A stretch of 12,233 bases of DNA, taken from positions 1 through 12,233 of the forward strand of contig CAYVNA010000019.1 in assembly GCA_964452735.1 (NCBI GenBank), written 5' to 3'. Position numbers and translations under genes: made by a program. This DNA is from UBA2177 sp964452735 (GTDB lineage: Bacteria; Patescibacteriota; Dojkabacteria; SC72). The notes below the pieces were generated by a model. It was not told where the DNA came from. It was given only the letters and a program-made list of their open reading frames with translations, and did no database searches. This document shows positions 1-6,582 of this stretch, in pieces (position 1 is the stretch's first letter; every line of letters starts with the position of its first letter).

Positions 1-75
1 TGGTACCGCTACGGGGAATCGAACCCCGATTGCAGGATTGAGAATCCTGTGTCCTAACCGTTAGACGATAGCGGC
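1..75 (-). tRNA. tRNA-Glu (anticodon CTC)
   Basis: Read on the minus strand, this folds as a complete 72-nt cloverleaf plus an encoded CCA (positions 3-1). The acceptor stem GCCGCTA pairs with TAGCGGT with a G:U at the first pair. The anticodon arm CAGGA/TCCTG encloses the loop TTCTCAA, with anticodon CTC at 42-40, which decodes GAG (Glu). The T arm is CGGGG/CCCCG with loop TTCGATT. The discriminator base is A. The window begins exactly at the 3' CCA, so anything downstream is unseen. It is divergent from greA and has its own promoter candidate at 91-119. Confidence 0.96.
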
Positions 76-90
76 TCGTTACAAATAGAG

Positions 91-119
91 ATTTTACCAT
101 ATACAGATAGCTTTTTGAA
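91..119 (-). promoter_or_regulatory. Candidate promoter of tRNA-Glu
   Basis: On the minus strand, TTCAAA (119-114) and TAAAAT (96-91) are separated by 17 bp. The -10 box is preceded by TGG, an extended -10 arrangement. The predicted start lies about 8-10 nt before the mature tRNA 5' end, which fits RNase P processing of a short leader. It was called by eye against the sigma-70 consensus. Confidence 0.55.
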
Positions 120-143
120 TGGTTACTACAGGTTTCTATTTAT

Positions 144-173
144 TTGACATCACATATTCGTAACATATATGAT
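144..173 (+). promoter_or_regulatory. Candidate promoter of greA
   Basis: A perfect TTGACA (144-149) is followed after 18 bp by TATGAT (168-173). The predicted start near 180 gives a leader of about 24 nt carrying AAGG at 191-194, nine bases before the ATG at 204. This is one of the few genes here with both a clear -35 box and a recognisable ribosome binding site. Confidence 0.7.
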
Positions 174-203
174 TTGTCGCATTAATTTATAAGGTCTGAA
201 AAG

Positions 204-665
204 ATGAATATAGAACAAAGGTATCAGACTACAAAGAAAGGGTTAGAGAAGTTAGTAGAAGAATTAAGATTTAGGGAGAAGCAATTAAGACTGAAGATAG
301 CAAATACATTGAACGAGATGAGAAATCAGGGTGATTTAAGGGAGAACGATGGTTACTCCATGGCGATAGAGGAGCAGAATATTAATGAGGAGAGGATTGT
401 TGAACTGAAAGACAAGATTAAGAATGCAGAGATTATCAAGACTAAGAAAACAAGTAGAGTAGATATTGGAGATACAGTCACTCTTGAGAATGGAAAAGAA
501 ATATCATATGAAATCGTTGGTGAGGATGAGGCAAATCCTCTAGAAGGTAAAATCTCATATAAATCACCTATTGGGGTCGCAGTAATGGGAAAGAAGGTAG
601 GAGAATCTGTTAAGATTGTAACTCCAAAGGGAGAAACTATATACAAGATAAAGAAGATTTCCTAA
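204..665 (+). CDS. greA: GreA-type transcription elongation factor
   Basis: A 153-aa GreA/GreB family protein (E. coli GreA is 158 aa). These factors enter the RNA polymerase secondary channel and stimulate cleavage of backtracked RNA. Residues ~8-75 form the antiparallel coiled coil. The acidic tip reads GDLREN (43-48), corresponding to GDLSEN in GreA, with D44 and E47 in the positions of the metal-coordinating pair. Residues ~85-153 are the FKBP-like domain, with the family motifs YEIVGEDEA and GKISYKSPIG. The AAGG at 191-194 supports the ATG at 204. The following Tyr-containing stretch is DGYSMA rather than the usual AEYHAA, a mild divergence. The stop codon overlaps the stop of the convergent kinase gene by 4 bp (662-665), leaving no room for a separate terminator. 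GreB or a Gre-like anti-factor is less likely, because the acidic tip is intact. Confidence 0.92.
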   Translation: MNIEQRYQTTKKGLEKLVEELRFREKQLRLKIANTLNEMRNQGDLRENDGYSMAIEEQNINEERIVELKDKIKNAEIIKTKKTSRVDIGDTVTLENGKEISYEIVGEDEANPLEGKISYKSPIGVAVMGKKVGESVKIVTPKGETIYKIKKIS

Positions 666-1366
666 TTATGAATGAAAGATCCTTCAGAGAGGATATTTCC
701 TATGCTTTGTTCTTCCTGTAATTTCTTACCTCCAGATATGATGAAAGATATATTCTTTGATTGGCAGAATAAAGCACATCCAACATCAATAGGTATACTG
801 TGGTTGGCATGGTGCATGGAATCTTTATCTATTTTAAATAAATCAAAATATTCTCCCCAAGTTATATCCTTGATGGGGCTAGCGTCAATATGTTCTTTTG
901 GATCTTTATTATATAGATATTCTATATCACTAATTTTAAAAACTCTATCACAATCTAGTATATCGGCGAATACTGCTGCATCCATGTCTGTACTCCATCC
1001 AACTTTTAATCCTCCAGATACCATCACTACTTTTTCATTATTGATGATGTATTCATATGCATCTCCTATTTTCCTAGGGATGTAGATATCCGGATCTTCC
1101 AAATAACCCTGTACTATTGCAGCATTGGTTTGAGTCACAGCCATTCCTATGTTATGTAGATATTCATCACCCCCGATGGAGTTCGCTACTCTTTTCTGGA
1201 CATCCCTTGAAAAAGTACCTCCTCCAACAACTATTACGAGTTTCTGGAAATTATTTTTTTCATCGTGATACCAGTTTTTTAATTTCTGAAGAAGATTAAT
1301 ATTCAAATTCAGACTTTTATCGTAAAGTACGGACCCTCCCAATTTGAGAACCATGTGTTTATTCAT
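662..1366 (-). CDS. UMP-kinase-like amino-acid kinase family protein (archaeal type)
   Basis: A 234-aa protein of the amino-acid kinase fold, closest by eye to archaeal-type UMP kinase (UMP + ATP to UDP + ADP). Visible motifs are the N-terminal VLKLGGSVL with K8 and GGS at 10-12, VVGGGTFSRD (47-55, phosphate-binding glycine loop), an IGMAVTQTNA segment (73-82), GWSTDMDA (123-130) and the KISDIEYLYNKDP segment (144-156) typical of the nucleotide-binding half. I chose the ATG at 1366 because it directly precedes the GGS strand and lies 2 nt after the stop of the upstream membrane gene. The frame stays open to 1465, but the extra 33 residues overlap that gene and look unlike a kinase N-terminus. 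It is the last gene of a minus-strand run and converges on greA. Other amino-acid kinases (glutamate 5-kinase-like, isopentenyl phosphate kinase) cannot be excluded. Confidence 0.78.
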   Translation of the reverse strand: MNKHMVLKLGGSVLYDKSLNLNINLLQKLKNWYHDEKNNFQKLVIVVGGGTFSRDVQKRVANSIGGDEYLHNIGMAVTQTNAAIVQGYLEDPDIYIPRKIGDAYEYIINNEKVVMVSGGLKVGWSTDMDAAVFADILDCDRVFKISDIEYLYNKDPKEHIDASPIKDITWGEYFDLFKIDKDSMHHANHSIPIDVGCALFCQSKNISFIISGGKKLQEEQSIGNILSEGSFIHN

Positions 1367-1368
1367 TT

Positions 1369-2163
1369 TTAGAGCGTTAAAATTAAGACAGTTGCAAGAG
1401 CGACATACAGGAAAGGGATTAGATAATCTAGTAATTTTATTCTCCCTGCAAAACGTATGTTCCATAGAGAAATAACCAAATAGAAGGAGAGTGTTCCCAT
1501 TGCAGGGATAACAAATAGGTTATGATCCCAGAAACATAGCGTTATCATGGATATAAATAGCGAGCTTACGATGGAAACTATGATTTCTATAAATCCAAGT
1601 TTCTCATGTATCTTTAATACAAAACAAAGAAGGATTGCAGAGAAAGCAAACGTTAATATACCAAATGTTTCAAAACTTATTCCCAGTCTTATTGAGGTAT
1701 TTAAGAGAAGATAGAATATTGTTATACAAATGAAATCAAAGATTGCTCTTGTAGATATTTCTAGAGAGTATACTTTGTTTAGAGAGCTTTTTACATTAAG
1801 GAATAGGATTAGGAAAAGAACCATTGATACTCCAAGAACAGTATCTCCTAAGATAGAATTTCTATTGTAATAGAGGAAGAAAAGTAAAGAGATATAAAAG
1901 ATTGAGGGGAGGATAAAGTAACTAAAGAATCTCTCCTTTAAAGAAATTCTCATTATTACATCACTATATCTAGATATCTTCTTTCCAGAGTACAGACAGA
2001 AGGTCCTTATGAACCATGTTTCCAAGAGAACTAGGCCTAGCAAACCAAGTAAGAGAAGTACTTCAAGTTCAACTTTCAAGATAGAATAGCTAAAGAATTT
2101 CGTAATAGCTGATATCAGGAAGAGGTATATCAATTCATTTTTTACTCCTAGTCTGTATTTCAT
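1369..2163 (-). CDS. Polytopic membrane protein of unknown function
   Basis: A 264-aa, very hydrophobic protein with about eight or nine predicted membrane segments, near residues 10-27, 34-54, 78-98, 108-123, 137-157, 166-184, 190-211, 215-234 and 245-263. I do not recognise a family. The loops are short. Positive charge is concentrated around 60-76 (KKISRYSD to SLKERF) and near 236-243. There is no signal peptide or catalytic motif. It starts 17 bp after the CAP-domain gene without a clear Shine-Dalgarno sequence, and ends 2 nt before the kinase ATG, so it is very probably cotranscribed with both. Following a surface-anchored CAP protein hints at an envelope role, but nothing in the sequence names one. 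Confidence 0.75.
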   Translation of the reverse strand: MKYRLGVKNELIYLFLISAITKFFSYSILKVELEVLLLLGLLGLVLLETWFIRTFCLYSGKKISRYSDVIMRISLKERFFSYFILPSIFYISLLFFLYYNRNSILGDTVLGVSMVLFLILFLNVKSSLNKVYSLEISTRAIFDFICITIFYLLLNTSIRLGISFETFGILTFAFSAILLCFVLKIHEKLGFIEIIVSIVSSLFISMITLCFWDHNLFVIPAMGTLSFYLVISLWNIRFAGRIKLLDYLIPFLYVALATVLILTL

Positions 2164-2180
2164 TTGGGCAGTAACTTTTC

Positions 2181-3578
2181 TTAATTAATAACTCCCGAGA
2201 AACCATTAAATATTGCAACGGAAAGGATTAGCCACCAAGCACCAATCGTAAAAGCATCGTTAACAGCATCTTTGATCCTCCCTTTCCTCCATAGGACAAA
2301 GACTTCTATTACCAAGAGTAAAAGAACAAATGAAACAAGGGCTATACTTATAGTATCCCCGACTCCTAATCTAAAGATTGGGAGTATGCTCTTCTGATTA
2401 CTTTCCTCAACAAAATATTCTGTAATATCTATCTCCGAAGTATTACCATTCTCATCATCTAAAACCAATATCACGGGCGTCCCAATCTTACTTGTTTCGA
2501 AAGAAGTAGATATGTTTCCTTCTGTGTTTTCATACTCCAAGAGGAGTGTTTCTGAACCAAGAACAATACTGATATTACGAAGATCTGTATCCAAGCATAA
2601 GAAGGATAATTTGTATGTATTTTCTTCCTTTTCTACTACTATGCTAGACAGATCAACTAGAGGAGCTTTTGAGTCGACAGTAAAACTAACAACATCTGAT
2701 TTAACGTTATACTCTTTGATATTTGCAAGTATACTGTGTGTTCCTTCCGTCCAGTCACTATCTCTACTAATCTCCCAGTTATCTCCTTGTGTTGTAGTAC
2801 TCCCCGCGATCTCATTCCCTTCATAGATGTCCACTGTATAGCTACCAGACACGTTGCTTACCTCTCCCTTTACGTTCATAGATGGATCAGTAATATATGC
2901 TGATTCCTGTGGATGAGTAATCCTGATACTTTTAATCTCACCAGTCTCATTGTTCACAACTACCTTCTTTTCCGAGGTTGGAGTAGTTGCCTTATTTTCC
3001 TCCTCTACAGGAGCCTGTGCGGCCCCATAGACCTCAGAAGTCAAATTCCCGAACATCTGTACTACTAGAGTAGTTTGCTTTCCTAGAAGAACTCCTTCTA
3101 CAACAGCAACCCCTATGTCTTTATAATTTCCACTAATTATATTTGCTTTATGTGTAGGGCTTGCCATCCAAGCCTCATGGACACCTTCTGCAGTCTTAAA
3201 ACCTTTAGCAAGGTTCTCGCCAGCATATACATAGTTGTACCCCGCTCCTCTAATGAATTGCCAAGGTGATTCCCCATTTGGGCCGAAATGATCCCAGTAC
3301 TGCTTCTCAAACATATCGTTGGCTTTTGCCAAGGCAGCGGCAGAAAGTTGGGCATTAGTCTCTAAGGAGTTTAAGCCCCAAGCAACTCTCTCTTGGTTCG
3401 TTAGGCTTATTATATTAGCCGAGGTTATTGTGCTAGCTCTAACTTCTGTTATTCCCAGAAATCCTCCAAAGCTATTAACAAAGAGAAGGATAAATGTATA
3501 TGATACTATCGCAATTTTCCTGAGTAGATACGGCTTGTATTTGTTCTTCTTATTTGGGATGAAGCAGTTCTTAATCAT
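2181..3578 (-). CDS. CAP (SCP/PR1/YkwD) domain surface protein with Ig-like region and C-terminal membrane anchor
   Basis: A 465-aa exported protein. A long basic N-terminus (1-21) leads into a signal or anchor helix (22-45). The CAP domain is ~55-178: NQERVAWGLN, then YWDHFGPNG with H97, GENLA with E121, AWMASPTHKANI with H143, and the closing strand IGVAVV. These are the CAP cavity residues. Residues ~190-215 are a Pro/Thr/Lys linker. About 215-305 and 306-390 look like beta-sandwich (Ig-like) modules, including a DNWEISRDSDWTEGTHSI stretch. Two hydrophobic helices (~407-430 and ~443-462) end the protein, so it is probably held in the membrane with the CAP and Ig parts outside. Bacterial CAP proteins have no single agreed reaction. 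The gene heads the run ending in the UMP-kinase-like gene, and a promoter candidate abuts its start. Confidence 0.86.
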   Translation of the reverse strand: MIKNCFIPNKKNKYKPYLLRKIAIVSYTFILLFVNSFGGFLGITEVRASTITSANIISLTNQERVAWGLNSLETNAQLSAAALAKANDMFEKQYWDHFGPNGESPWQFIRGAGYNYVYAGENLAKGFKTAEGVHEAWMASPTHKANIISGNYKDIGVAVVEGVLLGKQTTLVVQMFGNLTSEVYGAAQAPVEEENKATTPTSEKKVVVNNETGEIKSIRITHPQESAYITDPSMNVKGEVSNVSGSYTVDIYEGNEIAGSTTTQGDNWEISRDSDWTEGTHSILANIKEYNVKSDVVSFTVDSKAPLVDLSSIVVEKEENTYKLSFLCLDTDLRNISIVLGSETLLLEYENTEGNISTSFETSKIGTPVILVLDDENGNTSEIDITEYFVEESNQKSILPIFRLGVGDTISIALVSFVLLLLVIEVFVLWRKGRIKDAVNDAFTIGAWWLILSVAIFNGFSGVIN

Positions 3579-3586
3579 TCTGATAT

Positions 3587-3615
3587 AGTTTAGGACATTT
3601 CTAGGATATTGTGAA
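3587..3615 (-). promoter_or_regulatory. Candidate promoter of the CAP-domain gene operon
   Basis: On the minus strand, TTCACA (3615-3610) and TAAACT (3592-3587) are separated by 17 bp. The -10 box lies only 8 bp from the ATG at 3578, so the predicted transcript would have almost no leader. No Shine-Dalgarno sequence is present. It lies just downstream of the HU terminator, consistent with an independent transcription unit. Confidence 0.45.
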
Positions 3616-3633
3616 GTAAAGATATGTATTTAT

Positions 3634-3666
3634 AAAAAAAGAGGAGGACCTCGCGGTCCTCTCTCT
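3634..3666 (-). terminator. Intrinsic terminator of the HU gene
   Basis: On the minus strand a 7-bp GC-rich stem, GAGGACC (3661-3655) with GGTCCTC (3650-3644), closes a 4-nt loop. After CTC it is followed by a run of seven T (3640-3634). It sits 33 bp after the HU stop codon and before the CAP-gene promoter. Confidence 0.85.
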
Positions 3667-3698
3667 AAGTACTTCTTTACAAAGAAATACCGGCATTA

Positions 3699-3968
3699 CT
3701 ACTTAACAACAGCCTTCAAAGCTTTTCCTGGTTTGAATGCAGGAACCTTTGTAGCAGGAAGTTGGATCTTAGCAAGAGTCTTAGGATTGATTCCTGTTCT
3801 AGCAGCTCTTGTTCTGACTTCAAATTTACCAAAACCTGTTAAGAGAACAGGTTCACCATTCTTCAAAGAATCTGCAACTGCTTCGAGCATAGCATCCAAA
3901 GCATCTCCAGCTTGTCTTTTTGTAAGACCTGTTGCTGCAATTCTATCGATTAATTCTTTCTTTAACAT
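3699..3968 (-). CDS. hup: HU-family nucleoid DNA-binding protein
   Basis: An 89-aa protein at the standard HU/IHF length. HU dimers bind and bend DNA non-specifically and compact the nucleoid. The N-terminal helices (LKKELIDRIA, then LTKRQAGDALDAMLEAV) are followed by the GFGKFEVR strand signature (45-52) and the DNA-binding beta arm (~53-75) with the tip proline in INPKT (P62). The C-terminus VPAFKPGKALKAVV is typical. One oddity is that the usual RNP at the arm tip is INP, so an arginine is replaced by I60. The ATG at 3968 is preceded at nine bases by AAAGGAGG (3985-3978), the strongest ribosome binding site in the window, which fits an abundant protein. An out-of-frame ATG at 3973 is disregarded. 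It is monocistronic, with a terminator at 3634-3666. Confidence 0.96.
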   Translation of the reverse strand: MLKKELIDRIAATGLTKRQAGDALDAMLEAVADSLKNGEPVLLTGFGKFEVRTRAARTGINPKTLAKIQLPATKVPAFKPGKALKAVVK

Positions 3969-3977
3969 TTCATGATG

Positions 3978-3985
3978 CCTCCTTT
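3978..3985 (-). promoter_or_regulatory. Strong Shine-Dalgarno site of the HU gene
   Basis: AAAGGAGG on the minus strand lies nine bases before the ATG at 3968. It is the only near-perfect anti-SD match next to a start in this window and decides the HU start over the nearby ATG at 3973-3971, which is in another frame and too close. Confidence 0.85.
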
Positions 3986-3994
3986 CTTAGAGAT

Positions 3995-4087
3995 ACTATA
4001 CACAAAAGCCATAAATAAAGAATTTGTGCATATCCACTCTTAAAATAAGGGAAATACAATGTTTCGTCAAGCATACTATTTATTATA
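3995..4087 (-). promoter_or_regulatory. HU upstream region with competing promoter candidates
   Basis: Three minus-strand -10 candidates precede HU. TATAGT (4000-3995) would give a ~20-nt leader but has no good -35. TATTTT (4047-4042) lies 17 bp after TTGACG (4070-4065). A perfect TATAAT (4087-4082) lies 16 bp after TTGTAC, a poor -35. The last would leave a leader of about 105 nt. I cannot choose among them; more than one may be used. Confidence 0.4.
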
Positions 4088-4207
4088 GGATCTATCCAGG
4101 ATTGTACAAAAAGTTTGATACAAAAGGATTCTGTACATAATACACATACAAAATGCAAGAGCATATACATAAGAGTACTCGTATTGTCGAGAGTCCTGAA
4201 AAGTCGT

Positions 4208-4227
4208 GCTAGGAGGGTGTTCCTAGC
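4208..4227. other. Stem-loop of unknown role
   Basis: GCTAGGA (4208-4214) pairs perfectly with TCCTAGC (4221-4227) around the 6-nt loop GGGTGT. No T tract follows on either strand, so it is not a standard terminator. It may be part of a small RNA or an HU leader. Only the inverted repeat itself is seen. Confidence 0.4.
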
Positions 4228-4282
4228 GTTTCGAATAAAAATATTGTAGATACTTATTTCTAAATAAAAACGTTACCCATAG

Positions 4283-4313
4283 AAACAAAAGGAGAGTATT
4301 TAACATACTCTCC
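4283..4313 (-). terminator. Intrinsic terminator of RNase Y
   Basis: On the minus strand GGAGAGTAT (4313-4305) pairs with ATACTCTCC (4299-4291) around a 5-nt loop, giving a perfect 9-bp stem followed by TTTTGTTT (4290-4283). It lies 28 bp after the RNase Y stop codon. Confidence 0.85.
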
Positions 4314-4341
4314 CCTATAGCATTAACTACTAGAAGATAGG

Positions 4342-5865
4342 CTATCTAGCAACCTCTACAGCCCTAACTTCCCGTATAACTGTAACTTCTACATTTCCAG
4401 GATAGCTCTGTTTCTGTTCTATCTCTTTTGCAATATCCTTGGCCATAACCTTTGCCTCATCATCTGTTACCATAGTTGGTTTTACAATTATCCTGACCTC
4501 TCTTCCAGCCTTTATTGCGAATACTTCATCAATTCTATCACCACCTACTTCCTTTGCTGCTGTCTCTATACCTTCAATTCTTTGGATATATTGTTCATAG
4601 CTGTCCTTCCTAGCACCAGGTCTTGCACCGGAGATAGCGTCAGCAAGATATATAATTACAGCCTCAACACTCTGTGGTTCAATATCCAAGTGGTGTGCCT
4701 CAATAGCATTTACTAGCTTTTCGTCTAGACCATATTTCCTAGCAATCTGCCCAGAGATATGATGATGTGGGCTATCTACTTTGTGTGTAAGAACTTTACC
4801 TACATCATGTAGCAAAGCGGCCCTCTTCGCTAACTGGATATCTGCTCCTACTTCTGTAGCCAGCACCTCCGCCAACCTTACAACCTCGATAGTATGTGAC
4901 ATCAATGACTGACCATAACTAGTTCTGTATTTCATCTTTCCAATAAGTTTCATTAACCCTAGATCCATATCTGGCCAACCAGCCTCATCCGCAAGTATCT
5001 GTCCATTCTTCTTAATCTCCTGCGATATCTCATTCTTAGCTTTCTTTACAGCCTCCTCAATTGATCCTGGATGTATTCGTCCATCCCCTATCAATTTGGT
5101 CATCGCAACATATGCGATTTCTCTTCTCAATGGGTCAAATGAAGAGAGAGCTATTGCATCTGGAGATTCATCAACTATTACATCAACACCTGTCAACTGC
5201 TCGAAAGATCTAATATTCCTACCCTCCCTACCAATCACCCTACCTTTTACCTTGTCATCTTCGACTTTGATAACTTTCGTTGTTGTTTCTCCTACATAAT
5301 CCGTAGCTATCCTCTGCATCGATTCAACAAGAATCTTTTGCGCATTCTCATCAGCAGTTGCTTCAATATTCTTCTCTGCCTCACGAATCTTCTTTGCTTC
5401 ATACTCACGAAGATCCTGATCTATCTCCTTAATCAGCTTCTCCCTTGCTTCATCTCTTGAAAGTCCAGATATCTTCTCAAGTTCTTTCTTCAACTGAACT
5501 CTGTTATTTTCCAACTTCTTCAGCCCTTCTTTTAGAAGATTTTCCCTGGTTTCAAGATCCTCACTTTTTTCATCTAAGATCTTCGACCTTTTGTTTAATT
5601 TCCTCTCCCTCTCAATCAAAATCTCTTCATGCTCTGTACTCTCCCTACGCATCTCCCTAATTCTCTTCTCTTCTTTCTCTCGAAGCTCGCCCATCTCTTC
5701 CTCAACTCTCTCGAATTTCTTGTCAAAGATTTTCTTTGCAGCTTCCTCAAGCTCCTTCTCTGGGATATTATTTATGTTAACCCAATGGAAAAGATACCTT
5801 AACAAAAGGCCTGCTATGACAAATGACAAAACAGAGGAAGCAATAATAATCAATACTGTTTCCAT
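4342..5865 (-). CDS. rny: Ribonuclease Y (membrane-anchored endoribonuclease)
   Basis: A 507-aa protein (B. subtilis RNase Y is 520 aa), an endoribonuclease that initiates mRNA decay at the membrane. Residues 3-24 are the N-terminal membrane helix. About 35-190 form a long charged coiled coil rich in Glu, Lys and Arg. The KH RNA-binding domain has GRVIGREGRN (208-217) with the GREG loop. The HD domain has H324 in SHTIEVV, H353-D354 in LLHDVGK and D409 in LADAISGARPGARK. The C-terminus PGNVEVTVIREVRAVEVA is the conserved RNase Y ending. All catalytic metal ligands I can check are present. The ATG at 5865 lacks a Shine-Dalgarno sequence; an 8-bp inverted repeat and a weak promoter candidate lie just upstream. 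It is monocistronic with its own terminator. Confidence 0.97.
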   Translation of the reverse strand: METVLIIIASSVLSFVIAGLLLRYLFHWVNINNIPEKELEEAAKKIFDKKFERVEEEMGELREKEEKRIREMRRESTEHEEILIERERKLNKRSKILDEKSEDLETRENLLKEGLKKLENNRVQLKKELEKISGLSRDEAREKLIKEIDQDLREYEAKKIREAEKNIEATADENAQKILVESMQRIATDYVGETTTKVIKVEDDKVKGRVIGREGRNIRSFEQLTGVDVIVDESPDAIALSSFDPLRREIAYVAMTKLIGDGRIHPGSIEEAVKKAKNEISQEIKKNGQILADEAGWPDMDLGLMKLIGKMKYRTSYGQSLMSHTIEVVRLAEVLATEVGADIQLAKRAALLHDVGKVLTHKVDSPHHHISGQIARKYGLDEKLVNAIEAHHLDIEPQSVEAVIIYLADAISGARPGARKDSYEQYIQRIEGIETAAKEVGGDRIDEVFAIKAGREVRIIVKPTMVTDDEAKVMAKDIAKEIEQKQSYPGNVEVTVIREVRAVEVAR

Positions 5866-5872
5866 GTACCCA

Positions 5873-5920
5873 CAATTTAAAAATTAAATTGTCCTTTTCT
5901 AAACCCTTTTGGGATAACAA
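5873..5920 (-). promoter_or_regulatory. Candidate promoter and inverted repeat before RNase Y
   Basis: A perfect 8-bp inverted repeat with 3-bp spacer, CAATTTAA (5873-5880) and TTAAATTG (5884-5891), begins 7 bp before the start codon. The minus-strand TTTAGA and TTAAAT boxes overlap it at a 17-bp spacing, so this could be a near-leaderless promoter with an operator-like palindrome. In such AT-rich sequence a chance palindrome is possible. The promoter match is weak. Confidence 0.35.
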
Positions 5921-5942
5921 GAAGTAGCCGTCAAATGACTAC
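5917..5942 (-). terminator. Possible weak terminator beyond the original tgt-1 end
   Basis: On the minus strand GTAGTC (5942-5937) pairs with GGCTAC (5929-5924), including one T:G pair, around a 7-nt loop, followed by TTCTTGTT. The stem fits the minus strand better than the plus strand. It would end read-through from the queA/tgt-1 unit before RNase Y. The stem is short and the T tract interrupted. Confidence 0.3.
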
Positions 5943-6051
5943 CTTTACAAAAATTTTCTATTTTATTTGTTTCTATCATCGTAAATAAAATCTCACAAAT
6001 TTCCAATTACCAAAAGAGTCTTTCTTAAGGACCTTCACAATGATATCATTT

Positions 6052-6078
6052 TTACCACAATTCCTCAAACCTACCTAT
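6052..6078 (-). pseudogene. Displaced 3' remnant of tgt-1 (C-terminal tail and original stop)
   Basis: Directly outside the left end of the mobile element, the minus strand reads ATA GGT AGG TTT GAG GAA TTG TGG TAA, that is IGRFEELW-stop. Bacterial Tgt proteins commonly end with a stretch like EGRFEEF, shortly after the HN-L segment where the present Tgt-1 stops. This strand and position are where the tail would be if the element had interrupted the gene. The frame and the resemblance are seen. That this is the former end of tgt-1 is an inference. About seven residues of the usual spacing are unaccounted for, so a small deletion at insertion or a naturally shorter linker must be assumed. Confidence 0.6.
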
Positions 6079-6102
6079 GGGGTCAGACCCATGTCTGTCC
6101 CC
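6079..6102. repeat. Left terminal REP-like palindrome of the RAYT element
   Basis: Arm GGGGTCAGAC (6079-6088) pairs with GTCTGTCCCC (6093-6102) around the loop CCAT, with a single mismatch at the fifth pair. It is an inverted counterpart of the sequence at 6585-6608. Confidence 0.8.
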
Positions 6103-6141
6103 GTTCACAGATCCTTCATTTTCCATCGGTATACTTAAAAT

Positions 6142-6579
6142 ATGTCCAGAACAAAAAGGAACCTACAAAAGAATAGTTTCTACCACGTATATAATAGAGG
6201 GAACAACAAGGAGCAGGTCATCAGAAATCCTGAGGACAAACAGTTATTCATCAATCTTCTGTACAAGAATTTCAAGGATTGTGAGATGAGAATAGTTACC
6301 TTTTGTATAATGGACAACCATTTCCACCTGATACTAAAGACGGGGAGGAACCCAAAGAATCTATCAAGATTCATGCAGAGGGTAACTACTAGCTTTGCGA
6401 TACAAATCAACAAAAGATATCAAAGAGTTGGGCATATCTTCCAAGGCAGATACAATGCAAACTACCTTCCCCTGAAGCGAGATCTTGTCAGAGCTATTGC
6501 CTATGTTCAGCAAAATCCAGTACGCGAGGGGATCGTGAGAAAGCCAAAAGAGTACCGTTGGAACAAGGTTCATCGCTGA
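6142..6579 (+). CDS. REP-associated tyrosine (Y1) transposase, IS200-like superfamily
   Basis: A 145-aa member of the Transposase_17/TnpA-REP family, single-strand HUH nucleases that act on hairpin-forming ends. The N-terminal SFYHVYNRGNN (12-22) is characteristic. H60-F61-H62 in MDNHFHLIL is the metal-binding HUH motif. RVGHIFQGRYNANYL (95-109) is the usual central signature. Y121 in AYVQQNPVREG is the probable catalytic tyrosine, by position in the family's YIHxNPVR motif. The protein is intact but short at the C-terminus, ending soon after YRW. It is the only gene here ending in TGA. No Shine-Dalgarno sequence is visible; TATACT at 6130-6135 lies 6 bp before the ATG. It is transcribed antisense to tgt-1 and looks potentially active. 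Confidence 0.92.
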   Translation: MSRTKRNLQKNSFYHVYNRGNNKEQVIRNPEDKQLFINLLYKNFKDCEMRIVTFCIMDNHFHLILKTGRNPKNLSRFMQRVTTSFAIQINKRYQRVGHIFQGRYNANYLPLKRDLVRAIAYVQQNPVREGIVRKPKEYRWNKVHR

Positions 6580-6582
6580 GGT

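Larger units (their letters stand above)
4001..4341. other. Long intergenic gap between RNase Y and HU
   Basis: With the HU leader, the gene-free stretch is 3969-4341 (373 bp). It holds the HU promoter candidates, a 7-bp stem-loop at 4208-4227, and the RNase Y terminator at 4283-4313. A minus-strand TACAAT box (about 4248-4243) lies upstream of the stem-loop, without a clear -35. I see no convincing coding frame. A 66-codon frame at 3970-4170 runs through the HU ribosome binding site and has no family resemblance. The stretch between the terminator and the HU promoters (about 4090-4280) is otherwise unexplained and is long for this compact window. Confidence 0.5.

Noticed and set aside
1367..1465. 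N-terminal extension of the UMP-kinase-like frame by 33 codons
   Set aside because: It overlaps the membrane-protein gene, is Cys/Asn-rich and unlike any kinase N-terminus, and the ATG at 1366 sits right before the GGS strand.
2512..2826. Plus-strand frame opposite the CAP-domain gene
   Set aside because: It is low-complexity Ser/Leu-rich sequence mirroring a real gene, without a start signal or motif.
3970..4170. A 66-codon minus-strand frame upstream of HU
   Set aside because: It runs through the HU ribosome binding site and promoter candidates, has no start signal and no family resemblance.
6039..6050. Perfect 12-bp palindrome AATGATATCATT just past the tgt remnant
   Set aside because: It is AT-rich with no loop and no T tract; chance is likely and no function can be argued.
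6180..6413. Minus-strand frames inside the transposase gene
   Set aside because: They are antisense shadows of a strongly motif-supported transposase.
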